NCBI GenBank assembly: GCA_031253795.1
Contig: JAIRVR010000025.1
Coordinates: 1-64,000 of the forward strand
DNA from: Burkholderiaceae bacterium
Lineage (GTDB): Bacteria; Pseudomonadota; Gammaproteobacteria; Burkholderiales; Burkholderiaceae_C
Direction of reading: 5' to 3'
DNA: 64,000 nucleotides
Position 1 is the first letter of the stretch. Every line of letters begins with the position of its first letter. The notes beneath the pieces are model-generated. The model made no database searches and was not told where the DNA came from. It saw nothing but the letters and a program-made list of their open reading frames with translations. Made by a program: the position numbers and the translations under genes. Positions 26,872-36,144 of this stretch are shown piece by piece.

Positions 26872-28470
26872 ATGGCGGATTCCCCAACCCCCATTCCCCT
26901 GCATGAGGCCCTGCGCCGCAATGCGCGCAAGCACCCCGACCGCGACGCCTACATCTGGTACGGCCGCCACATCAGCTGGGCGCAGATGGATTCGGCCAGC
27001 GATGCCTTCGCGGCGCGTCTGCAGGCGCTGGGCGTCGGCCGGGGCGAACCTGTGGCGCTGTTCATGAACAACTGCCCGCAGTACATCGTGGCCCACTACG
27101 GCATCCAGAAGATCGGCGCCATCGTCTGCCCCTGCGGGCCGCTGAACAAGGAGCATGAGCTGGACTACCAGCTCAACGACCTCCAGGCCCGTGTCATCGT
27201 CGCGGCCGACGTGCTGCTCCCGGTGGTGGACAAGGTGCGCGCCAGCACGGCGCTGACCCATGTGCTGGCGGTGCGCTATGGCGACTGGCTGCCCGAATCG
27301 CCCACGCTGGCACTGCCGGCCGAACTGCAGGCGCCCATGCAGCCGCTGCCGCAGGGCGTCGAATCGTTCTGGGAGGTGATGCACAGCGGGGCCAGGCCCG
27401 TTCCCGTCGATGTATCGCTCGACGATGTGGCGCTGATGACCTATACCTCGGGCACGACGGGCCTGCCCAAGGGCGCGATGCTCAGCTATGGCAACGCGGC
27501 CAGCAAGACGGCTGGCGCCTCCAGCGCCACGGGCGTGAACGGTGAAGACATGCTGCTGGCCGTGGCGCCGCTCTATCACATCGCCGGCATGTCCATGGGG
27601 GTGAACATGCCCGTGCACAGCGGCGCGCCCTGCGTGCTGCTGCACCGCTTCGACCCGCTGGCCGTGGCCCAGGCCCTGGAGCGCTACCGCGTGACCTGGT
27701 GGTACAGCATCGCTCCCATGAACGTGGCCGTGATGCAGGTGCCGGGCGTGGAGGCCATGGACTTTTCCGCGCTGCGGCGCAATACCGTGACCAGCTTCGG
27801 CATCACCTATACCGAAGAGCTGGCGCGGCAGTGGAAGCGCTTCACGCCGAACTGCGTCTCCAGCGAGGCGGCCTATGGACTGAGCGAAACCCACACCATG
27901 GACACCACCATGCCGGGCGACGCCATCCGCTGGGGCACGCATGGCAAGCCGCTGCCCGGCAACGAGGTCCGCATCATCGATCCCGAGACCGGTGCGCCGC
28001 TGCCGGCCGATGCCGTGGGCGAAATCACCATCCGCGGCCCCGGCAACTTCAAGGGCTACTGGAACAAGCCCGAGGCCACGGCCAGGACCCTCCGGAACGG
28101 CTGGGTCCACACGGGCGACATGGGGCGCATCGATGCCGATGGTTACCTGACCTTCATCGGCCGCTTCAAGGAAATGATCAAGGTCTCGGGCTACAGCGTC
28201 TTTCCCGAAGAGGTGGAGACCCTTCTCATCAAGCATCCGGCCGTGGCCCAGGCCGCCGTCATCGGCGTGCCCGACCCGCAAAAGGGCGAGGTCGTGCGTG
28301 CCTTCATCGTCGCCCGGCCGGGCCGGCAGGTCGCGGCCGACGAGCTGCTGCTGTGGGCGCGCGAGAACATGGCCAGCTACAAGGCCCCGCGTGAAGTGCG
28401 CTTTATCGATGCCCTGCCTTCCACCGGTGCAGGAAAAGTGCTGCGCAGATTGCTGAAGGACATTGCCTGA
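26872..28470 (+). CDS. AMP-forming acyl-CoA ligase
   Basis: A 532-residue ANL-superfamily enzyme that makes an acyl-CoA from a carboxylic acid, ATP and CoA. Motifs: P-loop TYTSGTTGLPKGAML (about 189-203), YGLSETHTMD, hinge TGDMGRIDADGYLTFIGRFKEMIKVSGYSVFP near 420-450, and catalytic Lys in TGAGKVLRRLLKDIA at the end. The ATG at 26872 has AAGGAG upstream. The next gene is a single-chain acyl-CoA carboxylase, so the product is probably its substrate. The acid is unknown; medium- or long-chain or aromatic acids are possible. Confidence 0.92.
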   Translation: MADSPTPIPLHEALRRNARKHPDRDAYIWYGRHISWAQMDSASDAFAARLQALGVGRGEPVALFMNNCPQYIVAHYGIQKIGAIVCPCGPLNKEHELDYQLNDLQARVIVAADVLLPVVDKVRASTALTHVLAVRYGDWLPESPTLALPAELQAPMQPLPQGVESFWEVMHSGARPVPVDVSLDDVALMTYTSGTTGLPKGAMLSYGNAASKTAGASSATGVNGEDMLLAVAPLYHIAGMSMGVNMPVHSGAPCVLLHRFDPLAVAQALERYRVTWWYSIAPMNVAVMQVPGVEAMDFSALRRNTVTSFGITYTEELARQWKRFTPNCVSSEAAYGLSETHTMDTTMPGDAIRWGTHGKPLPGNEVRIIDPETGAPLPADAVGEITIRGPGNFKGYWNKPEATARTLRNGWVHTGDMGRIDADGYLTFIGRFKEMIKVSGYSVFPEEVETLLIKHPAVAQAAVIGVPDPQKGEVVRAFIVARPGRQVAADELLLWARENMASYKAPREVRFIDALPSTGAGKVLRRLLKDIA

Positions 28471-28550
28471 GCGGCGGCACGCCTGGCGCTCCCGGCGCCG
28501 CAAGCCGCCCCCGGCGGACGCTATTGACCCTTGATACCGGACCCGACCCC

Positions 28551-31500
28551 ATGTTCCACAAGATCCTGATTGCCAACCGTGGCGAGATCGCTCTGCGCAT
28601 CGTGCGGGCCCTGCGCGAGCTGGGCGTGCAAAGCCTCGCGGTGCATGCCGAGGACGATGCGCAGGCACCCCATGTGTCCGCCGCCGATGCGGCCGTCTCC
28701 CTGGGGGCCAGCGGCCCGTCGGCCTACCTCGACGGCGCCCGCCTGCTGCGCATTGCGCGCGAGCATGGCTGCGACGGACTCCATCCCGGCTACGGCTTTC
28801 TCAGCGAGAACGCGGGCTTTGCCCAGGCCTGTGCCGATGCGGGCCTGCGCTTCATCGGCCCCACACCGGCCCAACTGGCCCTGCTGGGCGACAAGGCGCG
28901 CGCCAGGGAACTGGCGCGGCGCTGCGGCGTGCCGCTGATGCCGGGCAGCAGCGAGGCCGTGTCGCTGGAGCAGGCCCAGGCCTTTTTCGCGGCGCAGCAG
29001 GCCCAGGGCGCCCCGGGCATCATGGTCAAGGCCATTGGCGGGGGGGGCGGCCGCGGCATGCGCGCCGTGCTGCAGGCCGGCGACCTGCCCGCGGCCTATG
29101 AGCGCTGCCGCAGCGAGGCGCGCGCGGCCTTTGGTGTGGACGGTGTCTACGTGGAGCGCCTCATGGTGGGGGCGCGCCACATCGAGGTCCAGGTTCTGGG
29201 CGACGGCGGTGCCGCGCCCCTGGCGCTGGGCGAGCGGGAATGCACGCTGCAGCGGCGCTTCCAGAAGCTGGTCGAGATCGCGCCCAGCCCCAGCCTGTCC
29301 GCAGCGCTGCGCGAGCACATCACGCGCGACGCGCTGCGCATGGCGGCCGAGATGGGCTACGAAAGCCTGGGAACCTTCGAGTTCCTGGTCGATGCGGCTT
29401 CCGAGAGCCTGCCCTATGTGTTCATCGAGGCCAATCCGCGCCTGCAGGTGGAGCACACCATCACCGAGGAAGTCTTTGGCATCGATCTCGTCCAGGCCCA
29501 GATCCGTGTGGCGGCCGGCGACCATCTGATCGACCTGGGCCTGGACGCGGCCGCTCCACCGGTGGCGCGCGGCTATGCGCTGCAGTGGCGCATCAACGCC
29601 GAAACCCTGGATGCCGACGGCCGCTCGCGCCCCGGCAGCGGCCGGATCGCCGCCCTGTCCTGGCCGGCCGGACCCGGCATGCGCCTGGACACGCATGCCG
29701 TGGCGGGTGCCAGCCCCTCGCCCCACTACGACAGCCTGCTGGCCAAGCTGGTGGTGCACAGCGGATCCCCGCATTTCGCCGATGCGCTGCGCCGCTCGCA
29801 GCGCGCCCTGGCCGAATGCCGTATCGAGGGCCTGGCCACCAACCTGGCCCTGCTGCGGGCCCTGGCGGCCCGGCCGGAGATGGCATCGCAGGCCGTGCAC
29901 ACGCGCTGGCTGGAAGAGGTGCTGGCCGAGCTGGTGCAGGCGGCCGGTCCGACCGATGCGGCACGCGAAGGCGCACCATCCTGCGCGGCCGAGGGGACGG
30001 TGGCCGCGCCCATGCCGGCCCGCGTGGTGCAGTGGAGCGTGGCACCCGGAGATGCCGTGGCCCCGGGCGCCGAACTGGGCGTGCTCGAAGCCATGAAGAT
30101 GGAGCATGTGCTGCTGGCGCCGCGGGCCGGCACCGTGCAGGCCTTGCTGGCCGAGGCCGGTGCCTACGTGGTCCAGGACCAGCCCCTGCTGGTGGTGGCC
30201 GCGGCCGAGGGCGTGGCCGCCGATGCGCGTGCGCCCGAGCAGCGACCGGACCCCGACCATGTCCGCGCCGACCTGCAGCGTGTCATCGACCGCCATGCGT
30301 TCACGCTGGACGCGGCGCGGCCCGAGGCCATGGCCAAACGCCATGCCCAGGGCGGGCGCAGCGCGCGCGAGAACATCGCCGACCTCTGCGATGCGGGCAG
30401 CTTCATCGAGTATGGCGCCCTGGCCATTGCCGCCCAGACGCGCCGGCGCAGCATCGAGGACCTGGTCGCCAACACGCCGGCCGACGGCATGGTCACGGGC
30501 ATGGGGTCCATCAATGGAGCACAGTTCGGCGCCGAGCGATCACGCGCCGTCGTCATGTCCTATGACGCCACGGTGCTGGCCGGCACCCAGGGCGCGCGCA
30601 ACCACGCCAAGACCGATCGCATGCTGGGCATCGCCCTGGCCCAGCAATTGCCCGTGGTGCTGTTCGCCGAAGGCGGCGGCGGGCGTCCCGGCGACACCGA
30701 TACCCCCGTGGTCGCGGGCCTGCACGTGCATACCTTCGCGGCCTATGCGGCGCTGTCGGGCCAGGTGCCTGTGGTGGGCATCGCCCACGGCCGCTGCTTT
30801 GCGGGCAATGCGGCCCTGCTGGGCTGCAGCGACGTCATCATCGCCACGCGCGCCAGCACCATCGGCATGGGAGGTCCCGCCATGGTCGAGGGGGGAGGCC
30901 TGGGCGTGTTCCGGCCCGAGCAGATCGGTCCCAGCGCCGTGCAGCATGCCAATGGCGTCATCGACGTGCTGGTCGAGGACGAGGCCCAGGCTGTGGCCGC
31001 GGCACGGCACTACCTCTCCTTCTTCCAGGGCCGCGCTGCGGACTGGTCCGCGCCCGACACGCGCGCCCTGCGCCATGTGGTGCCCGAGAACCGTCTGCGC
31101 GCCTACGACACGCGCGCGGCCATGGAGCATCTCGTGGATGCCGGCAGCCTGCTGCCGCTGCGCACGGGATTCGGCCTGGGCATCCACACGGCGCTGGCGC
31201 GCATCGAAGGGCGTCCCGTGGGCCTGATGGCCAACAACCCCAACCACCTGGGCGGGGCCATCGATGCCGATGCGGCCGACAAGGCTGCGCGTTTCATGCA
31301 GCTGTGCAACGCCCATGGCATCGCCCTGGTCAGTCTGGTGGATACGCCCGGATTCATGGTCGGGCCCGACATCGAAAAGACCGCCCAGGTGCGCCATGTC
31401 AGCCGGCTGTTCGTCACGGCCGCCAAGCTGCGCGTGCCCTGCTTCAGCGTGGTGCTGCGCAAGGGCTATGGCCTGGGGGCCATGGGCATGACGGCGGGCA

Positions 31501-31805
31501 GCTTCCATGCGCCCGTGTTCAACGTGGCCTGGCCCACGGGCGAGTTCGGCGCCATGGGCCTGGAAGGCGCGGTGCGCCTGGGCTTTCGCAAGGAGCTGGA
31601 GGCCCTGCCCGAAGGCGCCGAGCGCGATGCGCTGTTCGCCCGGCTGCTGGCCCAGCAGTACCAGCATGGCGAGGCCATGCACATGGCCAGCACGCTGGAA
31701 ATCGATGCCGTCATCGACCCTGCCGACACCCGCACCTGGCTGGCCCAGGGCCTGGCGGGGGCGCGCATCGCACCGCCGCGGCCGGGATTCGTGGACACCT
31801 GGTAG
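28551..31805 (+). CDS. Single-chain biotin-dependent acyl-CoA carboxylase (BC-BCCP-CT fusion)
   Basis: A 1084-residue enzyme with all activities in one chain: biotin carboxylase (1-450: LIANRGEIALRIVRA, HPGYGFLSENAGF, ATP-grasp GGGGRGMR, EANPRLQVEHTITEE), biotin carrier (about 485-555, biotinylated Lys516 in EAMKMEH) and carboxyltransferase (about 570-1084, e.g. GGGRPGDTD, GGPAMVEGGGLG, GYGLGAMGM). This layout and length match the long-chain acyl-CoA carboxylase (LCC) class described from mycobacteria and some proteobacteria. It uses ATP and bicarbonate to carboxylate an acyl-CoA. The ATG at 28551 is preferred over TTG 28524. It lies 80 bp downstream of the ligase gene. Confidence 0.92.
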   Translation: MFHKILIANRGEIALRIVRALRELGVQSLAVHAEDDAQAPHVSAADAAVSLGASGPSAYLDGARLLRIAREHGCDGLHPGYGFLSENAGFAQACADAGLRFIGPTPAQLALLGDKARARELARRCGVPLMPGSSEAVSLEQAQAFFAAQQAQGAPGIMVKAIGGGGGRGMRAVLQAGDLPAAYERCRSEARAAFGVDGVYVERLMVGARHIEVQVLGDGGAAPLALGERECTLQRRFQKLVEIAPSPSLSAALREHITRDALRMAAEMGYESLGTFEFLVDAASESLPYVFIEANPRLQVEHTITEEVFGIDLVQAQIRVAAGDHLIDLGLDAAAPPVARGYALQWRINAETLDADGRSRPGSGRIAALSWPAGPGMRLDTHAVAGASPSPHYDSLLAKLVVHSGSPHFADALRRSQRALAECRIEGLATNLALLRALAARPEMASQAVHTRWLEEVLAELVQAAGPTDAAREGAPSCAAEGTVAAPMPARVVQWSVAPGDAVAPGAELGVLEAMKMEHVLLAPRAGTVQALLAEAGAYVVQDQPLLVVAAAEGVAADARAPEQRPDPDHVRADLQRVIDRHAFTLDAARPEAMAKRHAQGGRSARENIADLCDAGSFIEYGALAIAAQTRRRSIEDLVANTPADGMVTGMGSINGAQFGAERSRAVVMSYDATVLAGTQGARNHAKTDRMLGIALAQQLPVVLFAEGGGGRPGDTDTPVVAGLHVHTFAAYAALSGQVPVVGIAHGRCFAGNAALLGCSDVIIATRASTIGMGGPAMVEGGGLGVFRPEQIGPSAVQHANGVIDVLVEDEAQAVAAARHYLSFFQGRAADWSAPDTRALRHVVPENRLRAYDTRAAMEHLVDAGSLLPLRTGFGLGIHTALARIEGRPVGLMANNPNHLGGAIDADAADKAARFMQLCNAHGIALVSLVDTPGFMVGPDIEKTAQVRHVSRLFVTAAKLRVPCFSVVLRKGYGLGAMGMTAGSFHAPVFNVAWPTGEFGAMGLEGAVRLGFRKELEALPEGAERDALFARLLAQQYQHGEAMHMASTLEIDAVIDPADTRTWLAQGLAGARIAPPRPGFVDTW

Positions 31806-31862
31806 GCCATGAAAACGGCACGGGCGGCATGCTAAGCTGGCCCTCCTTTTGACGAACACGAT

Positions 31863-31884
31863 GGCGGGCCCGCATTGCGGGCCC
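31863..31884 (+). promoter_or_regulatory. GC hairpin in leader of aminotransferase gene
   Basis: GGCGGGCCCGC, ATT, GCGGGCCC... forms an 8-bp or longer stem (GGGCCCGC/GCGGGCCC) 20 bp before the ATG at 31905. There is no U tract directly after it. It may protect the mRNA end or weakly terminate carboxylase transcription; I see no leader peptide. Confidence 0.35.
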
Positions 31885-31904
31885 CGCGCCTTTGGAGACT
31901 TTCC

Positions 31905-33044
31905 ATGCCCGGACTTCTGCCCGATATCGATCCCGACGGCCTGCTCGAATTTTCGGTGGTCTACACCGACCGCGCGCTCAACCACATGTCCAAGCGCTTT
32001 GCGGGCGTGATGCAGGACATCCTGTCCACCCTGCAGGAGGTCTACCACGCGCACACGGCCGTGCTGGTGCCGGGCAGCGGCACCTTCGGCATGGAAGCCG
32101 TGGCGCGCCAGTTCGCCAACCGCGAAAAGGTGCTGATCGTGCGCAACGGCTGGTTCAGCTACCGCTGGACCCAGATCTTCGATGAGGGCGGACTGGGCGG
32201 CGGCGCCGTGGTCTGCAAGGCGCGCCGCCAGGGCGGCGGCAGCCAGGACCCCTGGGCACCGTGCCCGGCCGGCGAAGTGGCTGCCACCATCCGTGCCGAA
32301 AAGCCCAAGGTCGTCTTCGCTCCCCACGTGGAGACGGCCAGCGGCATCCTGCTCAGCGACGACTACCTGCGCACCGTGGCCGAGGCCGCACACGAGGTGG
32401 GCGCGCTTTTCGTGCTGGACTGCGTGGCCTCGGGCGCCATGTGGGTGGACATGGAAAAGACCGGCGTGGACGTGCTGATCAGTGCGCCGCAAAAGGGCTG
32501 GAGCAGCTCGCCCTGCTGCGCCATGGTCATGCTGTCGGCGCGTGCGCGCGAAGCCATCGAGCATACGAAAAGCTCCAGCTTCTCCTGCGATCTCAAGAAG
32601 TGGATGCAGATCGCCGAGGGCTATGAAAAAGGCCAGCACGCCTACCACACGACCATGCCCACCGACGCCCTGGTGCGCCTGCGCGATGTGATGCTGGAGA
32701 CGCGCGCCTACGGCTTTGCCAAGGTGCGCGAAGAGCAGATGGCCCTGGGTGCCAAGGTGCGCGCCCTGCTGGAGTCGCGCGGCTTTCCCAGCGTCGCGGC
32801 CGAAGGTTGGAAGGCTCCTGGCGTGGTGGTCAGCTACACCACGGACCCCGGCATACAAAGTGGCAAGAAATTCCTGGAGGTGGGTCTGCAGACCGCCTCG
32901 GGCGTGCCGCTGCAGTGCGACGAAGGCCCGGACTTCAAGACTTTCCGCATCGGCCTGTTCGGCCTGGAGAAATGGCACAACGTGGACCGCACGGTCGGCC
33001 ATGTGGCCAAGGCGCTCGACGACATGGGCGTGCAGGCGGCCTGA
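31905..33044 (+). CDS. Class V aminotransferase (alanine-glyoxylate type)
   Basis: A 379-residue PLP enzyme of the serine-pyruvate/alanine-glyoxylate aminotransferase group. Lys197 in SAPQKGWSSSP is the Schiff-base residue; PGSGTFGMEAVARQFANREKVLIVRNGWFS and FVLDCVASGAMWVDM supply the PLP pocket. A Cys-containing SSSPCCAMVML follows the Lys. The ATG at 31905 follows TTTGGAG. It is 99 bp after the carboxylase, so co-transcription is possible but not sure. The substrate is not predictable. Confidence 0.88.
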   Translation: MPGLLPDIDPDGLLEFSVVYTDRALNHMSKRFAGVMQDILSTLQEVYHAHTAVLVPGSGTFGMEAVARQFANREKVLIVRNGWFSYRWTQIFDEGGLGGGAVVCKARRQGGGSQDPWAPCPAGEVAATIRAEKPKVVFAPHVETASGILLSDDYLRTVAEAAHEVGALFVLDCVASGAMWVDMEKTGVDVLISAPQKGWSSSPCCAMVMLSARAREAIEHTKSSSFSCDLKKWMQIAEGYEKGQHAYHTTMPTDALVRLRDVMLETRAYGFAKVREEQMALGAKVRALLESRGFPSVAAEGWKAPGVVVSYTTDPGIQSGKKFLEVGLQTASGVPLQCDEGPDFKTFRIGLFGLEKWHNVDRTVGHVAKALDDMGVQAA

Positions 33045-33083
33045 GCGGCCACGGCCGATTTCACTTTCGCAATCAGGAACACC

Positions 33084-33506
33084 ATGATGAACAAGATCCT
33101 CACCCCCCTGGTCGCCGCCTGCGGCCTGGCACTGGCTGCCTTCGGCGGCGTGGCTGCCCATGCGGCCCAGCCCGTGACCACGGCCAGCGGCCTGGTCTAC
33201 GAAAGCCTCAAGGAAGGCACGGGCGCCAGCCCCAAGGCCAGCGACACGGTGCGCGTGCACTATCGCGGCTACTTCCCCGACACGGGCAAGGACTTCGACA
33301 GCTCCATCGCACGCGGCGAGCCCATCGAATTCCCGCTGAGCGGCGTCATCCCCTGCTGGACCGAGGGCGTGCAGAAAATGAAGGTCGGCGGCAAGGCCAA
33401 GCTCACCTGCCCGCCGTCCATCGCCTACGGCAGCCGCGGCGCGGGCCGTGTCATCCCTCCCAATGCCACGCTGAACTTCGAAGTGGAGCTGCTGGGCATC
33501 AAGTAA
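33084..33506 (+). CDS. Periplasmic FKBP-type peptidyl-prolyl isomerase
   Basis: A 140-residue protein. A signal peptide (MMNKILTPLVAACGLALAAFGGVAAHA) precedes one FKBP domain with TVRVHYRGYFPDTGKDFDSS, GVIPCWTEGVQKMKVGGKAKLTCPPSIAYGSRG and IPPNATLNFEVELLGIK. The catalytic pocket aromatics are kept (Tyr of VHYRGY, Phe of FDSS, Trp of CWTEG). It would help fold periplasmic proteins. Two cysteines near the active site may form a disulfide. It starts 39 bp after the aminotransferase. Confidence 0.92.
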   Translation: MMNKILTPLVAACGLALAAFGGVAAHAAQPVTTASGLVYESLKEGTGASPKASDTVRVHYRGYFPDTGKDFDSSIARGEPIEFPLSGVIPCWTEGVQKMKVGGKAKLTCPPSIAYGSRGAGRVIPPNATLNFEVELLGIK

Positions 33507-33511
33507 TGCCC

Positions 33512-33534
33512 GGGGGCCCGCTGGCCGGGCCCCC
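33512..33534 (+). terminator. GC hairpin after FKBP gene
   Basis: GGGGGCCCG (33512-33520), loop CTGGC, CGGGCCCCC (33526-33534): a perfect 9-bp stem five bases after the FKBP stop but without a U tract. It is probably a transcript-end or stability structure. Confidence 0.45.
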
Positions 33535-33560
33535 TGCCCAACCGGTGCCAAGGAGCTGCC

Positions 33561-34475
33561 GTGGACCATCGCCAACCCCTGGATGCGCGCGCCACGGTGC
33601 TGATGCTCGCGCTGTGCCTGACCTGGAGCCTGCAGCAAATCCTGCTCAAGGCCACGGCCGACGCCATTGCGCCCACCCTGCAGATCGCGCTGCGCTCGGG
33701 TGTGGCGGCCCTGCTGGTCTGGCTTTTCATGCGCTGGCGCGGCCTGCGCCTGCCCCGGGGAGATGGCAGCTGGCGGCCGGGCCTGGTGGTGGGCGCGCTG
33801 TTCGCCTTCGAGTACCTGCTGGTCGGTGAAAGCCTGCACCGCACCTCGGCCGCCCATGTGGTGGTCTTTCTGTATTCGGCGCCCGTGTTCGCCGCTCTGG
33901 GCCTGCACTGGAAACTGCCATCGGAACGCCTGGCACCGCTGCAGTGGCTGGGCATCGCCCTGGCCTTCGCGGGCATTGCCATCGCCTTTCTGGGCAGCGG
34001 CGCGGCGCCTTCCCCGGGTGCGACGGCCACGCTGCTGGGCGACTTTCTGGCGCTGGCGGCCGGGGCCGCCTGGGGTGCGACCACGGTGGCCATACGCACC
34101 ACGCGCCTGGCCACGCTGCCGGCCGCGCAAACCCTGTTCTACCAGCTGGTGGTGGCCTTTGCCCTGCTCATGCCGGCCGCCCTGCTGCTGGGCCAGACCC
34201 GCTTCGAGCCCACTCCCCTGGCCTGGGCCGGGCTGGCCTTCCAGTCGGTGCTGGTCTGCTTCGTGAGCTTTCTGGTCTGGTTCTGGCTGCTGACCCGTTA
34301 CCTGGCCTCGCGCCTGGGGGTATTCACTTTTCTCACACCCCTGTTCGGCGTGGTCTTCGGCGCCTGGCTGCTGGGCGAAGCCATCGAGCCGGGCTTTCTG
34401 GCCGGTGCGCTCACCGTGCTGGCCGGGGTGCTGCTGGTCAGCAGCCACGGCTGGCTGCGCGCGCTAAGACCCTAA
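33561..34475 (+). CDS. EamA/DMT-family permease
   Basis: A 304-residue inner-membrane protein with ten predicted helices and two EamA repeats (about 12-140 and 160-300). Repeat-end signatures are LHRTSAAHVVVFLYSAPVFAALG and ASRLGVFTFLTPLFGVVFGAWLLGEAIEPGF. The start is GTG at 33561, set by AAGGAG at 5 bp. Metabolite export is the usual role. Its last four bases overlap the convergent norR end. Confidence 0.9.
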   Translation: MDHRQPLDARATVLMLALCLTWSLQQILLKATADAIAPTLQIALRSGVAALLVWLFMRWRGLRLPRGDGSWRPGLVVGALFAFEYLLVGESLHRTSAAHVVVFLYSAPVFAALGLHWKLPSERLAPLQWLGIALAFAGIAIAFLGSGAAPSPGATATLLGDFLALAAGAAWGATTVAIRTTRLATLPAAQTLFYQLVVAFALLMPAALLLGQTRFEPTPLAWAGLAFQSVLVCFVSFLVWFWLLTRYLASRLGVFTFLTPLFGVVFGAWLLGEAIEPGFLAGALTVLAGVLLVSSHGWLRALRP

Positions 34476-36046
34476 ATTCCCAGCCGACGCGCCAGCCGCT
34501 GCAGGTTGGCGCGGTCCAGGTGCAGTTCGCGCGCGGCGGCGGCCCAACTGCCCTGGTGGCGCTGCAGGCTGGCCTGGATCTGCTGGCGCTGGTAGGTCTC
34601 CGTGGCCTGGCGCAGGCCCTGGGCAGGGGCTTCGGGGGCCGGGCCGGTCCCAGAGGGGGGCGCGTTGCCGGCCACGGGCGCTGGCGCATCCCAGAGGTCG
34701 GCCGGAGTCAGCGTGACGATGCGCGGGCGCCGGCCCTGCTGGGCCGTCTGGGAGGCCGGTGCCGGCGTGCGGCTCAGGGCCTTGAGCACACCGCGGCTGA
34801 GCAGGTGCTCCAGCTCGCGCACATTGCCCGGCCAGGCCTGGGTCAGCAGGGCCGATTGCGCGGCCGCATCCAGGCGCAGGCCGCCGAGGTCCAGGCGGGC
34901 ACGGTGGTCCTCCAGGAAAAAGCCCGCCAGCAGCAGCGCGTCGCTGTCGCGCTCGCGCAGTGGCGGCACGCGCAGCGGATACACGCTGAGGCGGTGGAAG
35001 AAGTCGGCGCGCATGCGGCCCGCGGCGACCTCGGCCGCCAGGTCGCGGTTGGTGGCCGCGATCACGCGCACATCGACATGGTGCTCGCGGTCCGAGCCCA
35101 GGCGCTGCAGCTGGCCGCTTTGCAGGACACGCAGCAGCTTGGCCTGCACGGCCAGGGACAGCTCGCCCACTTCATCCAGAAACAGCGTGCCCTGGTGGGC
35201 CTGCTCGAACTTGCCGCTGCGCTCGGACAGGGCGCCCGTGAAGGCTCCGCGCACATGGCCGAACAGCTCGCTCTCGACCAGGTTGTCGGGCAGGGCTGCG
35301 CAGTTGATGCTGACCAGGGGCCGCCCCGCCCGCGCCGACTGCGCATGCACGGCCTGCGCCACCAGCTCCTTGCCCGTGCCGGTCTCCCCCGTGATCAGTA
35401 CATTCAGTCCGCTGGCCGCCACCAGGGCGATGTCCTTTTGCAGGGCGCGCAGGGCCGGGCTCTGGCCGGTCAGCGGGCGCGGGCCGGCGCTGCCTCCCAT
35501 GCCCTGGGACAGGGCCCGCGCCGAGGCCGCGGGCGCGAGCCGGCGCAGGCGCTCGGCCGTGGTCACGGTGGCGCAAGCGAGATTGCTGAAGGCCTGCAGC
35601 GCGGCCAGGGACGAATCGTCGGCGAAGCGACCCGCGTCCAGGGCGTCCAGCGTCAGCAGGCCCCAGGTCCGTCCGCCGGATTGCAGCACGCAGCCCATGC
35701 AGTCATGCACGGCCAAGGGGCCATGGGCCTGGGCGATCAGGCCGTCATAGGGGTCGGGCAGGGTGCTGTCGGGCGCAAAGCGCATGGCCCGGCCAGCGGC
35801 CAGCAACTGGGCCAGGCGCGGGTGGTCGGCGATGCGAAAGCGCCGGCCCAGGGTGTCGGGCACCAGGCCGTCGATGGCCACGGGCCGCAGCCACTCGCCC
35901 TCCAGGCGCAGCAGGGCTGCGGCATCGCCCGGCAGCACGGCACGAAGGGCAGCCAGCAGGCGGCGCAGGCGCTCGTGCTCGGGCAGGTCCTCGGCCAGGT
36001 CGGCGACCAGGGGAATAAGGGCGTGCAGGGTGGAGGATGTTGTCAT
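34472..36046 (-). CDS. norR: Nitric-oxide-sensing sigma-54 activator NorR
   Basis: A 524-residue enhancer-binding protein. The N-terminal GAF domain (1-175) aligns well with E. coli NorR: Arg89 in AMRFAPDS, DPYDGL with Tyr100/Asp101, Cys116, and Asp134, the region that holds the non-haem iron. AAA+ (about 195-430): Walker A GETGTGKE, intact GAFTGA (RGAFTGALS), Walker B GTLFLDEVGEL. The Fis-type helix-turn-helix ends the protein (WAAAARELHLDRANLQRLARRLGI). NO binding to the iron relieves GAF repression of the ATPase. It is divergent from hmp with NorR boxes and a sigma-54 promoter between. Confidence 0.95.
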   Translation of the reverse strand: MTTSSTLHALIPLVADLAEDLPEHERLRRLLAALRAVLPGDAAALLRLEGEWLRPVAIDGLVPDTLGRRFRIADHPRLAQLLAAGRAMRFAPDSTLPDPYDGLIAQAHGPLAVHDCMGCVLQSGGRTWGLLTLDALDAGRFADDSSLAALQAFSNLACATVTTAERLRRLAPAASARALSQGMGGSAGPRPLTGQSPALRALQKDIALVAASGLNVLITGETGTGKELVAQAVHAQSARAGRPLVSINCAALPDNLVESELFGHVRGAFTGALSERSGKFEQAHQGTLFLDEVGELSLAVQAKLLRVLQSGQLQRLGSDREHHVDVRVIAATNRDLAAEVAAGRMRADFFHRLSVYPLRVPPLRERDSDALLLAGFFLEDHRARLDLGGLRLDAAAQSALLTQAWPGNVRELEHLLSRGVLKALSRTPAPASQTAQQGRRPRIVTLTPADLWDAPAPVAGNAPPSGTGPAPEAPAQGLRQATETYQRQQIQASLQRHQGSWAAAARELHLDRANLQRLARRLGI

Positions 36047-36062
36047 TCGGACGGCGATCCGT

Positions 36063-36073
36063 GTCAGAAAGAC
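36063..36073. promoter_or_regulatory. NorR box 1
   Basis: GTCAGAAAGAC fits the GT-N7-AC NorR core and is embedded in the larger palindrome GTGTC-AGAAA-GACAC (36061-36075). It lies 15-27 bp from the norR start codon, so NorR could also limit its own expression. Confidence 0.65.
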
Positions 36074-36087
36074 ACGATTTGATCGAT

Positions 36088-36098
36088 GTCATATTGAC
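36088..36098. promoter_or_regulatory. NorR box 2
   Basis: GTCATATTGAC is a perfect GTCA-N3-TGAC match to the NorR enhancer core. Its centre is 25 bp from box 1 and about 52 bp upstream of the sigma-54 -24 element of hmp. A third palindrome, CCCTTG-TTTTG-CAAGGG at 36114-36130, stands where a third enhancer site occurs in E. coli but lacks the GT-N7-AC pattern. Confidence 0.7.
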
Positions 36099-36144
36099 GC
36101 ATACAAGCGCAATCCCTTGTTTTGCAAGGGATGTGGACATGGCA

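Noticed and set aside
30540-34448. 1302-codon open frame on the minus strand
   Set aside because: It lies antisense to the carboxylase, aminotransferase, FKBP and EamA genes, all of which carry clear family motifs. Its translation is His/Gln/Gly/Arg-rich with no domain, as expected for a shadow of GC-rich codons.
36081-36094. TTGATCGATGTCAT as an FNR box for hmp
   Set aside because: Only three of five bases fit in the right arm, and it overlaps the much better NorR box at 36088.
36114-36130. Third NorR site
   Set aside because: The palindrome is perfect but lacks the GT-N7-AC core, so I list it as unexplained rather than as a NorR box.
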